This document shows positions 10,813-22,399 of a DNA stretch of 64,000 nt, piece by piece. The translations under genes and the position numbers were made by a program. Origin of the DNA: Ridgeia piscesae (Eukaryota > Annelida > Polychaeta > Sabellida > Siboglinidae); assembly GCA_025642075.2 (NCBI GenBank), contig JAODUO010000528.1, positions 124,001 to 188,000 on the forward strand, given 5' to 3'. The notes under the pieces are model-generated. The model did not search any database. It saw only the letters and a list, made by a program, of their open reading frames with translations, and was not told the origin of the DNA. Position 1 is the first letter of the stretch. Each line of letters starts with the position of its first letter.

Positions 10813-12630
10813 CTTGCGCATTGTGTGAGCACGCTCAGTGTTCCCGCCCCATTCTCTCTCCGCATACTCAAACATGTTGTATTTGCCACTGACATTGTCC
10901 ACTTGCCAACTGAGCCTGTCATTCGCTGGCTGAGCTATGGTCAGGGGTGAGGGCACTACCCCCACCTTGGCAGACTTCTTAGTGTTGCTTGGACTCACAA
11001 TGGCAGTCTTCTTTGGCGTGCCAACCTGTTCCATGCCAGCACTCTTGTCACCACTGTGTGGTGCAGGCGAGACTACACACGATGCAGAGTCTGACTTACA
11101 GTGGACACCTCTAGGAGTGTAGAATATATCTGAGTCATCCACATTCACATCTGTACACTTATCCTGCATATTGCGTAGGTTCTTGCTGTAAGTTGTGTCA
11201 CTGATGTGCCCCAGTGGAGATGGGTAGTCATAGCTGACGAGACAGGCGATGGTGCTGATGTCATCATCTATGTACAGATCTGACACTGTTGCTTGTGGCG
11301 CCCTCTTGCCACATGATCCGCTGCAGTCGAACTCTGCTGACGAATTGGTGATATCAAAGAGATGTTTCTCTACATCGGACATTGGCGACTGAGGGCGAGA
11401 CCCGATGTAGAAGGCAGAGTTGCTGATGACAGGACGTTGTGCGAGAAAGGTGTCTCCATGTACACCCTCAACTGCGAGGTCTGACTGGTAGTCCCACATG
11501 TAGTCACTGTTGTGATGGTGGCTCCACTGTGTCTCCACGTGCTCTGTCACACTGTCATCAGAGAAGATACATGACAGAGATGAACTACGTCTCTTTGTCA
11601 CCTGCACCGGATAAAACTTCCTCTTGTGTGTCTGTGTACCCATGTCACTCGCATCTATGACGACTGTTGCCATGGTAGCAACGACAGACAGGTTCTCCCG
11701 TGAGTTCAGCATGGTCACTTCATCATTCATTGAATCAATCTCCAGACGAAGCCGTTTCAGTTCATGTTGGATCTTATCCATGTTGGTAGCTGTCTGCTCC
11801 CCCACAATGATATTCTCCAGCATCTCACTGTCAGGGGTCATGACCCCCGACAGATTCTCACCAAGGTCAATGCTGTGACCTTGGTACATGCAGTCTCTGA
11901 AAACATCGTCGTCGATGAGAAAGGATGCCCCCATCTCTGATGGCACACTGTGTTGTCTGCGTAGAAACGTCTGTTTGCCACCAATGTCCCCCGCTACCAG
12001 TTCACACTGAGTGTGTGTGTCGGGGGTGCTGTGTTTCTGTGACACAGCTCGTGCATAGTCTGTGAGCAAGTTTGCATTGTCACAGTTGTTAGTACTGCAG
12101 AAGTGGCCGTCTCCTCCTGAGAGGAAGTTGGCCAACTCCTCCGCCGCTCGCTGACTTCGTTCATTCACCGAACTTAGACTAAAGTTGGTTAACAGCGAGT
12201 ATGTTCCTGGTGACTCACTGACTAGTTCGTCGTCGGTACCACTAGGGAGTGTCCATGAGAAGTTTTCACCTGACACAAATCCACAGTCACTGCCAACTGA
12301 AGAGGTTGACAGTCTTGGTGACTTCCTAATAGGTTGTGCTGTGCTGGGAGTATCACAACCATGTTTGAGTGTTAACCCTTGACTGGAGTGAACATTGCCA
12401 TTGATGACGTCACAATGGGTGGGGGAGTCACTGTGGCAGTTACTCAAATTCTCTGCAACATCACCGCTACTGTCCTCATCTATCGAAGTGCAGTGAAGAC
12501 CGCGAAAATGTAGTCCTTCTTTTGGGGAGAATGACACGGACGGATCGTTGACAGGTTTCTGTGACACCAAGGTGGGGTGGTTACCCATAACATGACCTGT
12601 GACCTTCGGACAGTCAATGTCACTAGAGAT
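10813..12630 (-). CDS. OTULIN: OTULIN-like exon 3: giant linker exon with coiled coil, ending at the OTU domain
   Basis: One open exon of exactly 606 codons (phase 0 at both ends; acceptor ATGTTTGCAG|ATCTCT, donor GCGCAAG|GTGAGATC). Most of it is Ser/Thr/Asp-rich, low in hydrophobics and probably disordered. A short amphipathic coiled coil occurs at predicted residues 350-390 (core DKIQHELKRLRLEIDSMNDE). A possible LUBAC-type PUB-interacting motif, DLYIDDD, lies near residue 530. The last 20 residues, EYAEREWGGNTERAHTMRK, start the FAM105 homology (compare EW(R/K)G(N/E)T in the vertebrate proteins). The linker itself was not recognised. A 642-residue open frame continues to 12702, but the good acceptor at 12631 and the join to exon 2 favour the boundary given. 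Confidence 0.85.
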
Positions 12631-13089
12631 CTGCAAACATAAACACTGGTTAGTTACTCTTATTAACTGGAACATTACTGTTATTGGATCATCTCTAATC
12701 ATTTCACATCACTAGCATAGCATAACATTAATAAAGTAGTCATCAACTTTTAGATAAGTACAACAGACAGTCACCAGAGCCCACAATGTACAAGGGCTAT
12801 AGACAACAAAGCAAACAGACAGAGCTAGTGAGACTGAGATGCTCCACAGCACAGACCTAGCAGTGGAGAAGTGAAGCAGCAGTAGTAGCTGAACATCACT
12901 GGTGACAGACCTCACTAGAGTGGGTTGGACCCTCGTGGGTGGACAGTGGGGGAGACATAGATCTAACTCCATGGGGGAGACACACTACTCATATGCTGAC
13001 ACTGACACATTCAGATACTACCCACAAGTATGACACATCCAGGAACCAGCATTAAGATAGAAGTCTTACTCACTCCTGTATACTTATAG
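12631..13089 (-). other. Intron 2, exon-proximal part
   Basis: This is unique sequence next to the exon 3 acceptor. An 86-codon open frame at 12712-12972 (minus) is leucine/cysteine-rich but has no splice sites joining it in frame. It is treated as non-coding. Confidence 0.5.
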
Positions 13090-14045
13090 GTATCCAGACA
13101 TTTCGGTAAAGGACACTTTGGTAACAGACATTTTGGTAATAGGACATCTTGGTAACATTTTGGTAGCATGGCATTTTGGTAAAACCAATAAATATTCTAT
13201 AAAGGCATATTTCTTTTAAAAAAATTACACGTATCGACACTTGGTAGAATCGCCTTAGCTGCACCTGTCAATGCTGTGATGTTGTCAGCGTAAATACAAG
13301 CTGGCGGGTCGTTACTTGCAGCAGCACGTATACGCATTTCCGTACGGCATCTGTCAACCTCTAGCTTCATAGGTTGTGGTCAGTTTTTAACACTGGATAT
13401 GCTTGTAGCAAGTCGGTGTATACACTACAGGGCAGTGCTTGCTTGCACGACATGTACAACTTATCAATATCATGTCATTTTTTTCTGTATGCTTGGCATA
13501 GCCATTCCGCAATAGCTTTGCTTTTCCCCTGGTTGTTGTCGATTGCTCCATGTTCACATGTATAGCTTCACCTTATGTGTGTCTGGATTTAAATGTGTAT
13601 TGCTAGCCAGTGATTTGCTGTAATGGTTGAACACTTTAGCCACCGAATCCAGGACAAAACCCCACTCGGACCTTAGCCACCACCACTGCTATTTGGAAAC
13701 CATGTTCCCTTCAGAGGCAAGCACTACTTTACACCTTGCCTGACTACTGGTAGAAAGCTAAGTTCCATGTCTGGACCATCCTAATTTACAAATGGTTTAA
13801 CTGACTGACATCTCAACAGGTTACCTCCTAATATGGCAGACTGGATTCTGATTATTTTCAGTAGTTTTACCGAAATGTCTTGTTACCGAAATGTCTAGTT
13901 ACCGAAATGTCTAGTTACCGAAATGTCTAGTTACCGAAATGTCTAGTTACCGAAATGTCTTGTTACCGAAATGTCCTGTTACCGAAATGTTTGTTACCGA
14001 AATGTCCATTACCAAAGCGTCCTTTACCAAAATGTCATGGATCCA
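13090..14045. mobile_element. Mutator-like / foldback DNA element with tandem-repeat terminal arms
   Basis: The element is flanked by a perfect 10-bp direct repeat, ATACTTATAG (13080-13089 and 14045-14054; one base may belong to the end). It begins GTATCCAGACATTTCGGTAA and ends in the inverse, ACCAAAATGTCATGGATCCA. Both arms are built of tandem units: ACATTTTGGTAATAGG type on the left and about nine copies of TTACCGAAATGTCTAG on the right (13866-14035). The interior (13200-13850) has no recognisable transposase. Long TIRs and a 9-10 bp duplication resemble Mutator-like or foldback elements. A related end fragment lies at about 40450-40510. Confidence 0.75.
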
Positions 14046-14689
14046 TACTTATAGACATGCACTCACAAGTTGTTAGACAAGTAACTGTACCCCAGAAAAA
14101 GCAGTCCGCAGTCACACACAGCAATGCTTCAGTCCACTCATGTTCCAGGAATGACCAGCTGCACTATTTACTGGCAACTGTCTCATTTACGTACAGCAGA
14201 GACTATTGTCACCACCAAGGTAGAATAACTACTACACTTAATCACATGACAGCATGATATCAACCACTGCCAAAGTCCTACTGTGATATGACAATCTTTC
14301 ACCTGAGAATGAGATAAGATCAGAAATGGACAAAAGAATACATCTTTTGCATCATAATTATCTGTATTTTAATTCAATCTAGTTCTATTCCGTGATTGTT
14401 GCAACATCCCTTTTAGGTTATATAATTACTCTTTTAAATCCCAGGTAAACTAGGGCCACATTACAACATTTACATCATTACAACAAAAAGATGACTGGTA
14501 TGAGTTGGGTATAATCAACTGTTATATTTAGAACAGGCTGCCATAAAGCGGGATTATTTATAGTGCGTTAGCACTATCAGTGGAGCTTATCACACTAATA
14601 AAATACATAAATGACTAGAGAAACAAACTTGCACTGAGTGGGCTGATGTCTTAAGTAATTAATCATTGATTACTCTGATGCTGTGTGCC

Positions 14690-16308
14690 AGATCAGAGCA
14701 GCAGGACTAACTATGGAGCAGCATGATGATCTGTGGAGCAGCAACACTAACCGTGGGGCAGCAGGACTAACTGTGGAGCAGCAGGACTAACTATGGAGCA
14801 GCATGATGATCTGTGGAACAGCAACACTAACCGTGGAGCAGTAGGACTAACTGTGGAACAAAAGGACTAACTATGGATAATGGAGCAGTAGGACTAACAG
14901 TGGAACAAAAGGACTAACTATGGATAATGGAGCAGTAGGACTAACAGTGGAACAAAAGGACTAACTATGGATAATGGAGCAGTAGGACTAACTGTGGAAC
15001 AAAAGGACTAACTATGGATAATGGAGCAGTAGGACTAACAGTGGAACAAAAGGACTAACTATGGATAATGGAGCAGTAGGACTAACTGTGGAACAAAAGG
15101 ACTAACTATGGATAATGGAGCAATAGGACTAACTGTGGAACAAAAGGACTAACTATGGATAATGGAGCAGTAGGACTAACTGTGGAACAAAAGGACTAAC
15201 TATGGATAATGGAGCAGTAGGACTAACTGTGGAACAAATGGACTAACTATGGATAATGGAGCAGTAGGACTAACTGTGGAACAAAAGGACTAACTATGGA
15301 TAATGGAGCAGTAGGACTAACTGTGGAACAAAAGGACTAACTATGGATAATGGAGCAGTAGGACTAACTGTGGAACAAAAGGACTAACTATGGATAATGG
15401 AGCAGTAGGACTAACTGTGGAACAAAAGGACTAACTATGGATAATGGAGCAGTAGGACTAACTGTGGAACAAAAGGACTAACTATGGATAATGGAGCAGT
15501 AGGACTAACTGTGGAACAAAAAGACTAACTATGGATAATGGAGCAGTAGGACTAACAGTGGAACAAAAGGACTAACTATGGATAATGGAGCAGTAGGACT
15601 AACTGTGGAACAAAAGGACTAACTATGGATAATGGAGCAGTAGGACTAACTGTGGAACAAAAGGACTAACTATGGATAATGGAGCAGTGGAACAAAAGGA
15701 CTAACTATGGATAATGGAGCAGTAGGACTAACTGTGGAACAAAAGGACTAACTATGGATAATGGAGCAGTAGGACTAACTGTGGAACAAAAGGACTAACT
15801 ATGGATAATGGAGCAGTAGGACTAACTGTGGAACAAAAGGACTAACTATGGATAATGGAGCAGTAGGACTAACTGTGGAACAAAAGGACTAACTATGGAT
15901 AATGGAGCAGTAGGACTAACTGTGGAACAAAAGGACTAACTATGGATAATGGAGCAGTAGGACTAACTGTGGAACAAAAGGACTAACTATGGATAATGGA
16001 GCAGTAGGACTAACAGTGGAACAAAAGGACTAACTATGGATAATGGAGCAGTAGGACTAACTGTGGAACAAAAGGACTAACTATGGATAATGGAGCAGTA
16101 GGACTAACTGTGGAACAAAAGGACTAACTATGGATAATGGAGCAGTAGGACTAACTGTGGAACAAAAGGACTAACTATGGATAATGGAGCAGTAGGACTA
16201 ACTGTGGAACAAAAGGACTAACTATGGATAATGGAGCAGTAGGACTAACTGTGGAACAAAAGGACTAACTATGGATAATGGAGCAGTAGGACTAACTGTG
16301 GAGCAGCA
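14690..16308. repeat. 47-bp minisatellite in intron 2
   Basis: About 31 copies of a 47-bp unit (GGACTAACTATGGATAATGG, AGCAGTAGGACTAAC, TGTGGAACAAAA) follow a short irregular leader with GGAGCAGCA units at 14690-14860. Copies differ by single changes such as ACTGTGG/ACAGTGG. In OTULIN-gene sense each unit contains CTTTTGTTCCACAG, a good match to a splice acceptor. Confidence 0.9.
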
Positions 16309-16321
16309 GTATTCGGACTTA

Positions 16322-16774
16322 TACCCCGTTCACACAACAAACAGGCTTCGAACCGGCTTAGTTAATGCGCATTAACTAAGCTGGTTCAAATATTCCACAG
16401 AAACTGGAGTGGGGGTAGTTTCCACCCCATAATCGGTTTGTTTTGATTAATGACTTAGAGGTGCAACTGGGTGGGGCATTAATTGGGTCAAGTGATGCTA
16501 AGAGCCCAGACTGGCCAACCACCACCACCACCACCGGCCTCAACATGTGGCATTAATTAGGTCAAAGTTAGTGTGACTTGGCGCTAATCCCCTTTACTTT
16601 CACACTAGCAATCTGAACCGGTTCAAAACTAAACCGGTTCAAAATCACCTCAAGGAGGTGGATTAGTTTAATCCCGTTCAACTCACTGAACCGGTTTAGA
16701 TTTGTTAGTGTGAACGCTCAATGGGAGCGAAACCGGTTTTGCACCGGATTAAATTTGCTAGTGTGAACGGGGTA
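16322..16774. mobile_element. PIF/Harbinger-like MITE with internal AACCGGTT motifs
   Basis: Perfect 14-bp terminal inverted repeats, TACCCCGTTCACAC at 16322 and GTGTGAACGGGGTA ending at 16774, are flanked by TTA on both sides (16319-16321 and 16775-16777), the 3-bp duplication typical of PIF/Harbinger. The 453-bp interior is non-coding. It holds four AACCGGTT palindromes, a 12-bp palindrome TTAATGCGCATTAA, and a further TAGTGTGAACG subterminal copy. It sits about 10 bp beyond the end of the 47-bp array. Confidence 0.8.
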
Positions 16775-16777
16775 TTA

Positions 16778-18200
16778 GTTCCAACACAGGAAGACAAACT
16801 GGTAAACAGGCAACCTGTCATTAGATGGCCTCCAAGAGTTTCTGGGGAAGTTACTGGAAACAATTGCATCCGGAACAGGCCATGGTGTGTTGCTTGAACA
16901 AAACATTACTAGAATGAAGGAAGTTCCAGTAACTGACCACCTATGATGTCATTGTAATTAATGTCACTAATCCCTTCTATCCTGGTGTGGTCAGCGGTCA
17001 TTTCAAAAATGTGAGACAACACCTTTTGTGATGTTACAAAGCCAGTGTGAACAGCTCATTTGTAGATCTACATAAAGACAATCGATGTATATTTGCCTGT
17101 CTTTACACTTGTATTTTGTACTGGCGTAGTGTTTGACGACCAACATGAAACGTGACTGTAGTACACGTGTGACATGTCTATTTGTGGCACTGGTGTCACT
17201 AAATCAACATACATGATGTATTGGTTACATGTACTTATGTCCTCTGTCACCACACAATGACATATCTACTTCAGTCACCTCAAACCATCTACATTTTTGT
17301 TTCACTGTCAATCTTAATTAAAGCCCCTCTGTTTAATTAGGTGTATGTCTGCGTACATGTCCTGATAGGAACATGTACTGACTAGGGTCAATCAATCAGT
17401 GTGCGTCCATGACCACACTGACAGTGTGATAACATAGTCTGGCTTCGGCTGAGCCTGGCCATGTATTGATCCTGTTTAGAGTTGGCCTTACACAAGGATA
17501 GCTCCGGCCTACTACTGACACCGGATGGCATGCGTCACTCCAGCGTCATCACACGACATCACATGACTTCATGCACCACACCGGTTCATGAATATCACAT
17601 ACCTCAGCTGGCATGTATTACTGTTCAAGGACTGACTTAGGCAAATACTTCTTTCAGCAGTAGCAGACAGTCTCTCTTTACATGGCTGGTGCTGTTTGTG
17701 TCTGTGCACAGATGTTTGTTCAAACCCACATCATGGCCACATGCACAGACATGTTGATTTGTTTTATGTGACAGTCATCTGTGTGTACTAATGCACAGCT
17801 ATATTCAAATGTGCAAAGAAGTTCATTTACCTGAGGTTATCATGATTCTTTAACAAAACTACAAACAAAGGTAAATCGATATGGAATATATAGTTCATAG
17901 CTCCAAGATTTGGTTATTTTGTAAGAAATTAACTTATGCACCAAAGTAAGTTCATTTGTTACAAAAGATAAATTGGTTAAAACAGATTAGAAAGAGTAAA
18001 TTAATTTGGCACAAGATATTTATATATTAAGTTCAGGGACAAAACAATAACAATCTTGTGAACTTACCATTATTTTGATCTACTGCATTGTTGCAGAATT
18101 ATTTTTAATGTTTAATAATCTCACAAATTCCTTTCAGGAACCTTCATTTGCTTTATCCGTGTCATTACGAACTCTTCTTGGGTGACCCTGTTGGACATTG
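16778..18200. other. Unique sequence in intron 2
   Basis: Ordinary AT-rich non-coding sequence. The segment near 17878-17970 shares GATATGGAATATA, GTTCAT and GCTCCA with segments near 21988 and (inverted) 39950, suggesting dispersed copies of one short repeat family. Confidence 0.5.
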
Positions 18201-18204
18201 GGTT

Positions 18205-18570
18205 ACAACCTCATAGCTGGAGGCAGAAGGCTACAACCTCATAGCTGGGTGACAGGGTTATATTATACTTATAACATCATCGCTGGGAGGCAGAGGGTTA
18301 TGACCTCTTACCTGGGAGGCAGAGGGCTATGACCTCTTACATGGGAGGCAGAGGGCTATGACCTCTCTCTTACCTGGGAGGCAGAGGGCTATGACCTCTT
18401 ACCTGGGAGGCAGAGGGATATGACCTCTTACCTGGGAGGCAGAGGGCTATGACCTCTTACCTGTGAGGCAGAGGGCTATGACCTCTTACCTGGGAGGCAG
18501 AGGGCTATGACCTCTTACCTGGGAGGCAGAGGGCTATGACCCCTTACCTGGGAGGCAGAGGGATACAACC
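18205..18570. repeat. 28-bp minisatellite carrying donor-like motifs (intron 2)
   Basis: About thirteen copies of a 28-bp unit, GCTATGACCTCTTACCTGGG then AGGCAGAG, with an irregular start (CAACCTCATAGCTGG). On the minus strand, the sense of the OTULIN-like gene, most units contain CCCAGGTAAGAGG, a near-perfect splice donor. The real exon 2 donor is about 400 bp upstream in gene sense. Confidence 0.88.
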
Positions 18571-18967
18571 TCACAGAAAGAAGAAACACCAGTAACACAA
18601 TTACTGTTCATCTCTTTGGCAGCAACTGTTTGTCTTCAACCTTTCATCATTGGATGCGTTCAAGACATTTGATTCACTCTGTATGTTTCAACCATTTAAT
18701 CAGTGGACCATCTAATCTACTAGCCATGTCTAAGGAATTGCTAGACAGCTCAGACTACCATACAACTGCATCAGCAGCAGCAAGTCTTCAGCCACAATAG
18801 AAACCATCAGACAAACCAGAATGAAACCTGGTCTAGTAGTAATAAACAGATAACCATACAATTGAAAGTCACAGGGCTTAAAATGCCATGCAAGTCAAAT
18901 GTGTTTTTATTTTATACTGAAAAGAAACGTATTACGATTAATTTTAGAGACCACAAAAGACACTCAC

Positions 18968-19155
18968 CCTGTCATGTTTGTCACAGCGGATCTGCTTGCT
19001 GAAGCGTTGCTCCTCAAAGGATGGCGAAATGGAACGCTTGCGGCGGCCATTGGAGCCGCCAACAGGGGAGATAAAGCGGGTGTAGAGTCGGTAGAGCAAT
19101 ACGGAGCCAAGGCCAAGACCAAACCCAAGTAGACACAGTATGCTGGTTGCTCTCA
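18968..19155 (-). CDS. OTULIN: OTULIN-like exon 2: transmembrane anchor
   Basis: The exon reads (x)RATSILCLLGFGLGLGS, VLLYRLYTRFISPVGGSNGR and RKRSISPSFEEQRFSK, ending CDKHDR. The first 22 residues form one strong hydrophobic helix followed by basic residues, as expected for a single-pass anchor with the OTU domain in the cytosol; OTULINL has an N-terminal anchor in the same place. The acceptor is TGTTTCAG|TGAGAG (ct at 19156-19157) and the donor GACAGG|GTGAGT (ac at 18966-18967). It enters in phase 1 and leaves in phase 0, joining ISSDIDCPK of exon 3. No Met lies in frame, so the start must be in an upstream exon ending in phase 1. Confidence 0.78.
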
Positions 19156-19845
19156 CTGAAACACATGTCATTGCGTAGCTAATTATCTCAAATTAATGAT
19201 GCTTCATTCAACACTGTTAATGTGAGTGCGTGTACTGCTAATTGAACATGTAAAGAAAATTCTGAACTAAAAAAACTTTAAATAACAATAATTAAGCTAT
19301 TCACATTTTAAAATGGTCAGTTTAGAACATTCACTGTTAAAACAAATTAATATGATATTAAGTATGTCTTACAAAACAACTAACAATATCATTGGATGTG
19401 ACTGCACATAACCAGATATCTTCACAAATATAGACAGTGTTGCCATGGCATTGTCATAACCAACATTTATTTATCTACAATAGAGTCAAATGGGCAGCCA
19501 TGTCGACTTCAGTGCCAAACATGTGTCTGGACAGAACACTATGTAGAGAGAGCTGCTGAAGGAACACAGCCTGAGACCTGCACTTGTGAACTGTGTCAGT
19601 CTGACTACTCAGTACACACACATATCGCACCACCGACCAGTGGTTAGTTACATGTATATGGCTTTCTTCCAACCTAACAACTGTCCACATCTGCCAGGTG
19701 TTGTGTCATCCCCAGCCAGATATACACCCAGGGATGAAACCCTACATATGGGGCACATCACCAACCCAGAGAATTCAATCAAACACAACCCAAAAGACAT
19801 GCCTCATCCTCAGCATATGTGACAACTTCACTGTGACATACATAC

Positions 19846-20074
19846 ACACCTCCACCCGGGGGGGTGACACAGACAGACACCCACACCTCCACCTTGGGGT
19901 GACACAGACAGACACCCATACCTCCACCCTGGCGTGACAGACAGACACCCACACCTCCACCCTGGCGTGACAGACAGACACCCACACCTCCACCCTAGGG
20001 TGACAGACAGACACCCACACCTCCACCCTGGCGTGACAGACAGACACCCACACCTCCACCCTGGGGTGACAGAC
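19846..20074. repeat. 33-bp minisatellite
   Basis: About six and a half copies of a unit GTGACAGACAGACACCCACA, CCTCCACCCTGGC. Multi-frame ORFs on both strands across it are repeat artefacts. Confidence 0.9.
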
Positions 20075-22198
20075 CAACTGGTGCAGCTGATACTTGTCCC
20101 CCAATCTGTCTCACAGACAATAGACAGAGTCATTGTTTGTCATTTGTCATCACAGGCTGCCCCCACTGTGCTGCCCCCTACTGCAGTGGCTAGCTGGGAA
20201 TTTATAACTGCTGCATTGATCTATAGGGTAGAGTGCTCGCTCATTAGTCTAGCAATCACCTAATCCCAGTGTTCTTATGCAGTGTCTCTTACATCCAGGT
20301 GTCCTACAGGTCAACAGGTCAACTGATGACTGCTAGTGGTGACAGGAAGTCATATTAAGTGTAGCGCCATGTCATGCTTCAACAATTACCAATACAGAAA
20401 TGTAACAATGGCAATCACATCATATCAGGACTTTGTCAAATTTCAAATCTGTCAACCTATCACTAGTGTTCACTACTGCAACAGGAAATTACATTTCTGT
20501 TGTCTGACTACATAAGTATGCAATGTTTATAATAAGTTAATGTATCCATGCATCATTTGTAGAGGGAAAGATGGTGCCTGACAGTAAAACTATTCTAGGA
20601 ACAAATATCAAAGATTCAGACACAAGAGAAATTAGATTATGTGTATTAGACAAAACTGGGTCTAAGCAGTAATATATTTTCACACTACCGTTGCACTCGC
20701 CTCATATAATATGTATTTTGACAACAATCTACAACTAATTTCTAATTTTCTACTTCTGCTAGTGAGATGCTATATTCCTCTGAGACAAACAGTGTTGAGT
20801 GACTCATTATTTCTGTCAACCAAACAGAGAGATATAAAGGACATCCAATGCTATGTGATGGTAAAGACAGCATCTAAGAATGCAATATTCTGAGTACTGT
20901 TTTGTTAAAGAGGTCAGGAGGAATAGAACGCAAAACCTTCACAATGCCATTGTTATATGTTCTGCTTTACTGCACATTCTTCAAAGAAAAATATCAATGA
21001 AGTATCATTCACACAAAAACACTATTAGGTCAAACAACTCACGTGGACTGGGCAGACATCTAATCACTTGATCTCGACACAATTACAGTGTACAATGAAA
21101 ATGAGTTAATGAGGTGAATCATGTAACCTCATCTAGCTTATCATCTGTGCTGGAAATAAATTGTAACAAGTCTACACTTACTGACTGGCTGAGTAATAAC
21201 TTGACATCATGTATGTTTGATATCATTTGTGGTCTATTTGTGGCAGGCACACAACCTAACTGCAGTACCCTGGTAATCTGCTATGTACAGCTGACATGAG
21301 TCTGTGTGACAGAGACCCACAGAGTTAGATGCTGAGACCTGCTGTACGTGATATACACGTACGTGATAGAAGTCACAGCACTGCATACCTAGACCAGCCC
21401 ACATCCTGAACAACGCTGCAGCTATATGACATTAGTGTGTATTACTCACTCTGTAATGCATTATTACTGATAGGTGTAATTTTCAGCTTGTCCACCCAAT
21501 CATATATATTTATAAGAAATATTTAATAAGCGACAGCTATTGTTTTTGTTTATTATTACATCCTGTCCTGCCTAAACACTTGGTTTCGTTTGAATTAGAT
21601 TTACAAGAATTATACATATAATACAATCGTATTTTATGTCATTCATTTGTGAATTTTAACTTAACATTAACACACTTTATCAAACATATAGCTACTATCA
21701 GATGTATTTTAAAGCAAAAATAAACTATAATACCCAAGTTCCAATGGCCAAAATATTTGTTCTAATATATTTATATAGATGTTTATCATCTATACATTAC
21801 AACAGAATACAAACATCTGTGCTAGCAAACATCATGTTGTTCTTACTCATTAAATTATCACCGTTTTTACACTTTTAACTTTTCAAGCTGATACATTAGT
21901 ATATTATTAGTAATAGTTTTAGTATCCAGTATCATGCAAGTACTGGACTACTGGTACAGTAAAATTTCAATCAACAACATGTGTGAAGTGATATGGAATA
22001 TACTGTTCATGGCTCCATAAAAAATGCAATAATCACATAAAAACGTCACACATATTTATGTGTATGGATGTTAAAACATGTTCACAATGCATTGTCTCAG
22101 ACATGTGTAACCAAATGCAACAATTCTATTTTAGAAATTTATAAACAACAACAGTCTGTAACAACAGACCCACCAATTCCAGGTGAAATCTGACTTAC
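20075..22198. other. Unique non-coding sequence
   Basis: AT-rich with no exon-like composition or recognised protein. At 21988-22017 there is a copy of the GTGATATGGAATATA...GCTCCA motif also found near 17878 and 39950. Confidence 0.45.
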
Positions 22199-22365
22199 TG
22201 GAAAACCTGTATCCTGCCCAAATGTCCTCAGTGACTGGCAGAGAGCTCTCTCCTGTATGTGTCTAAACACATGTCGCAGTTGACACAGGAGCAGGGCATT
22301 CTGACACTTCCAAAGCAGGAGCAGTACAACTCGCATCCATACACCACTGCCCGAACCTCTGACAG
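22199..22365 (-). CDS. Unassigned coding-like exon
   Basis: A GC-richer open segment reads WMRVVLLLLWKCQNALLL, CQLRHVFRHIQERALCQ and SLRTFGQDTGFP. It ends at a perfect donor TTTCCA|GTAAGT (plus-strand acttac at 22193-22198) in phase 0. The 5' boundary is uncertain; several AG acceptors lie between 22345 and 22390. Exit phase 0 does not fit entry into exon 2 at 19155 (phase 1), so it is not a simple upstream exon of the OTULIN-like gene. No family is recognised; it could be an exon of a nested gene, an alternative terminal exon, or chance. Confidence 0.25.
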
Positions 22366-22399
22366 TCCTCTGTAAGTGCCTAGCTGGTCTGTAGCTAAC

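Noticed and set aside
12631..12702. Extension of the 642-codon ORF upstream of 12630 as coding
   Set aside because: A strong acceptor (TATGTTTGCAG) at 12631 and the in-phase donor at 18967 make this stretch intronic; its composition is AT-rich.
12712..12972. Leucine-rich 86-codon minus-strand ORF as a membrane exon
   Set aside because: No acceptor/donor pair keeps frame with neighbouring exons, and no homology is recognised.
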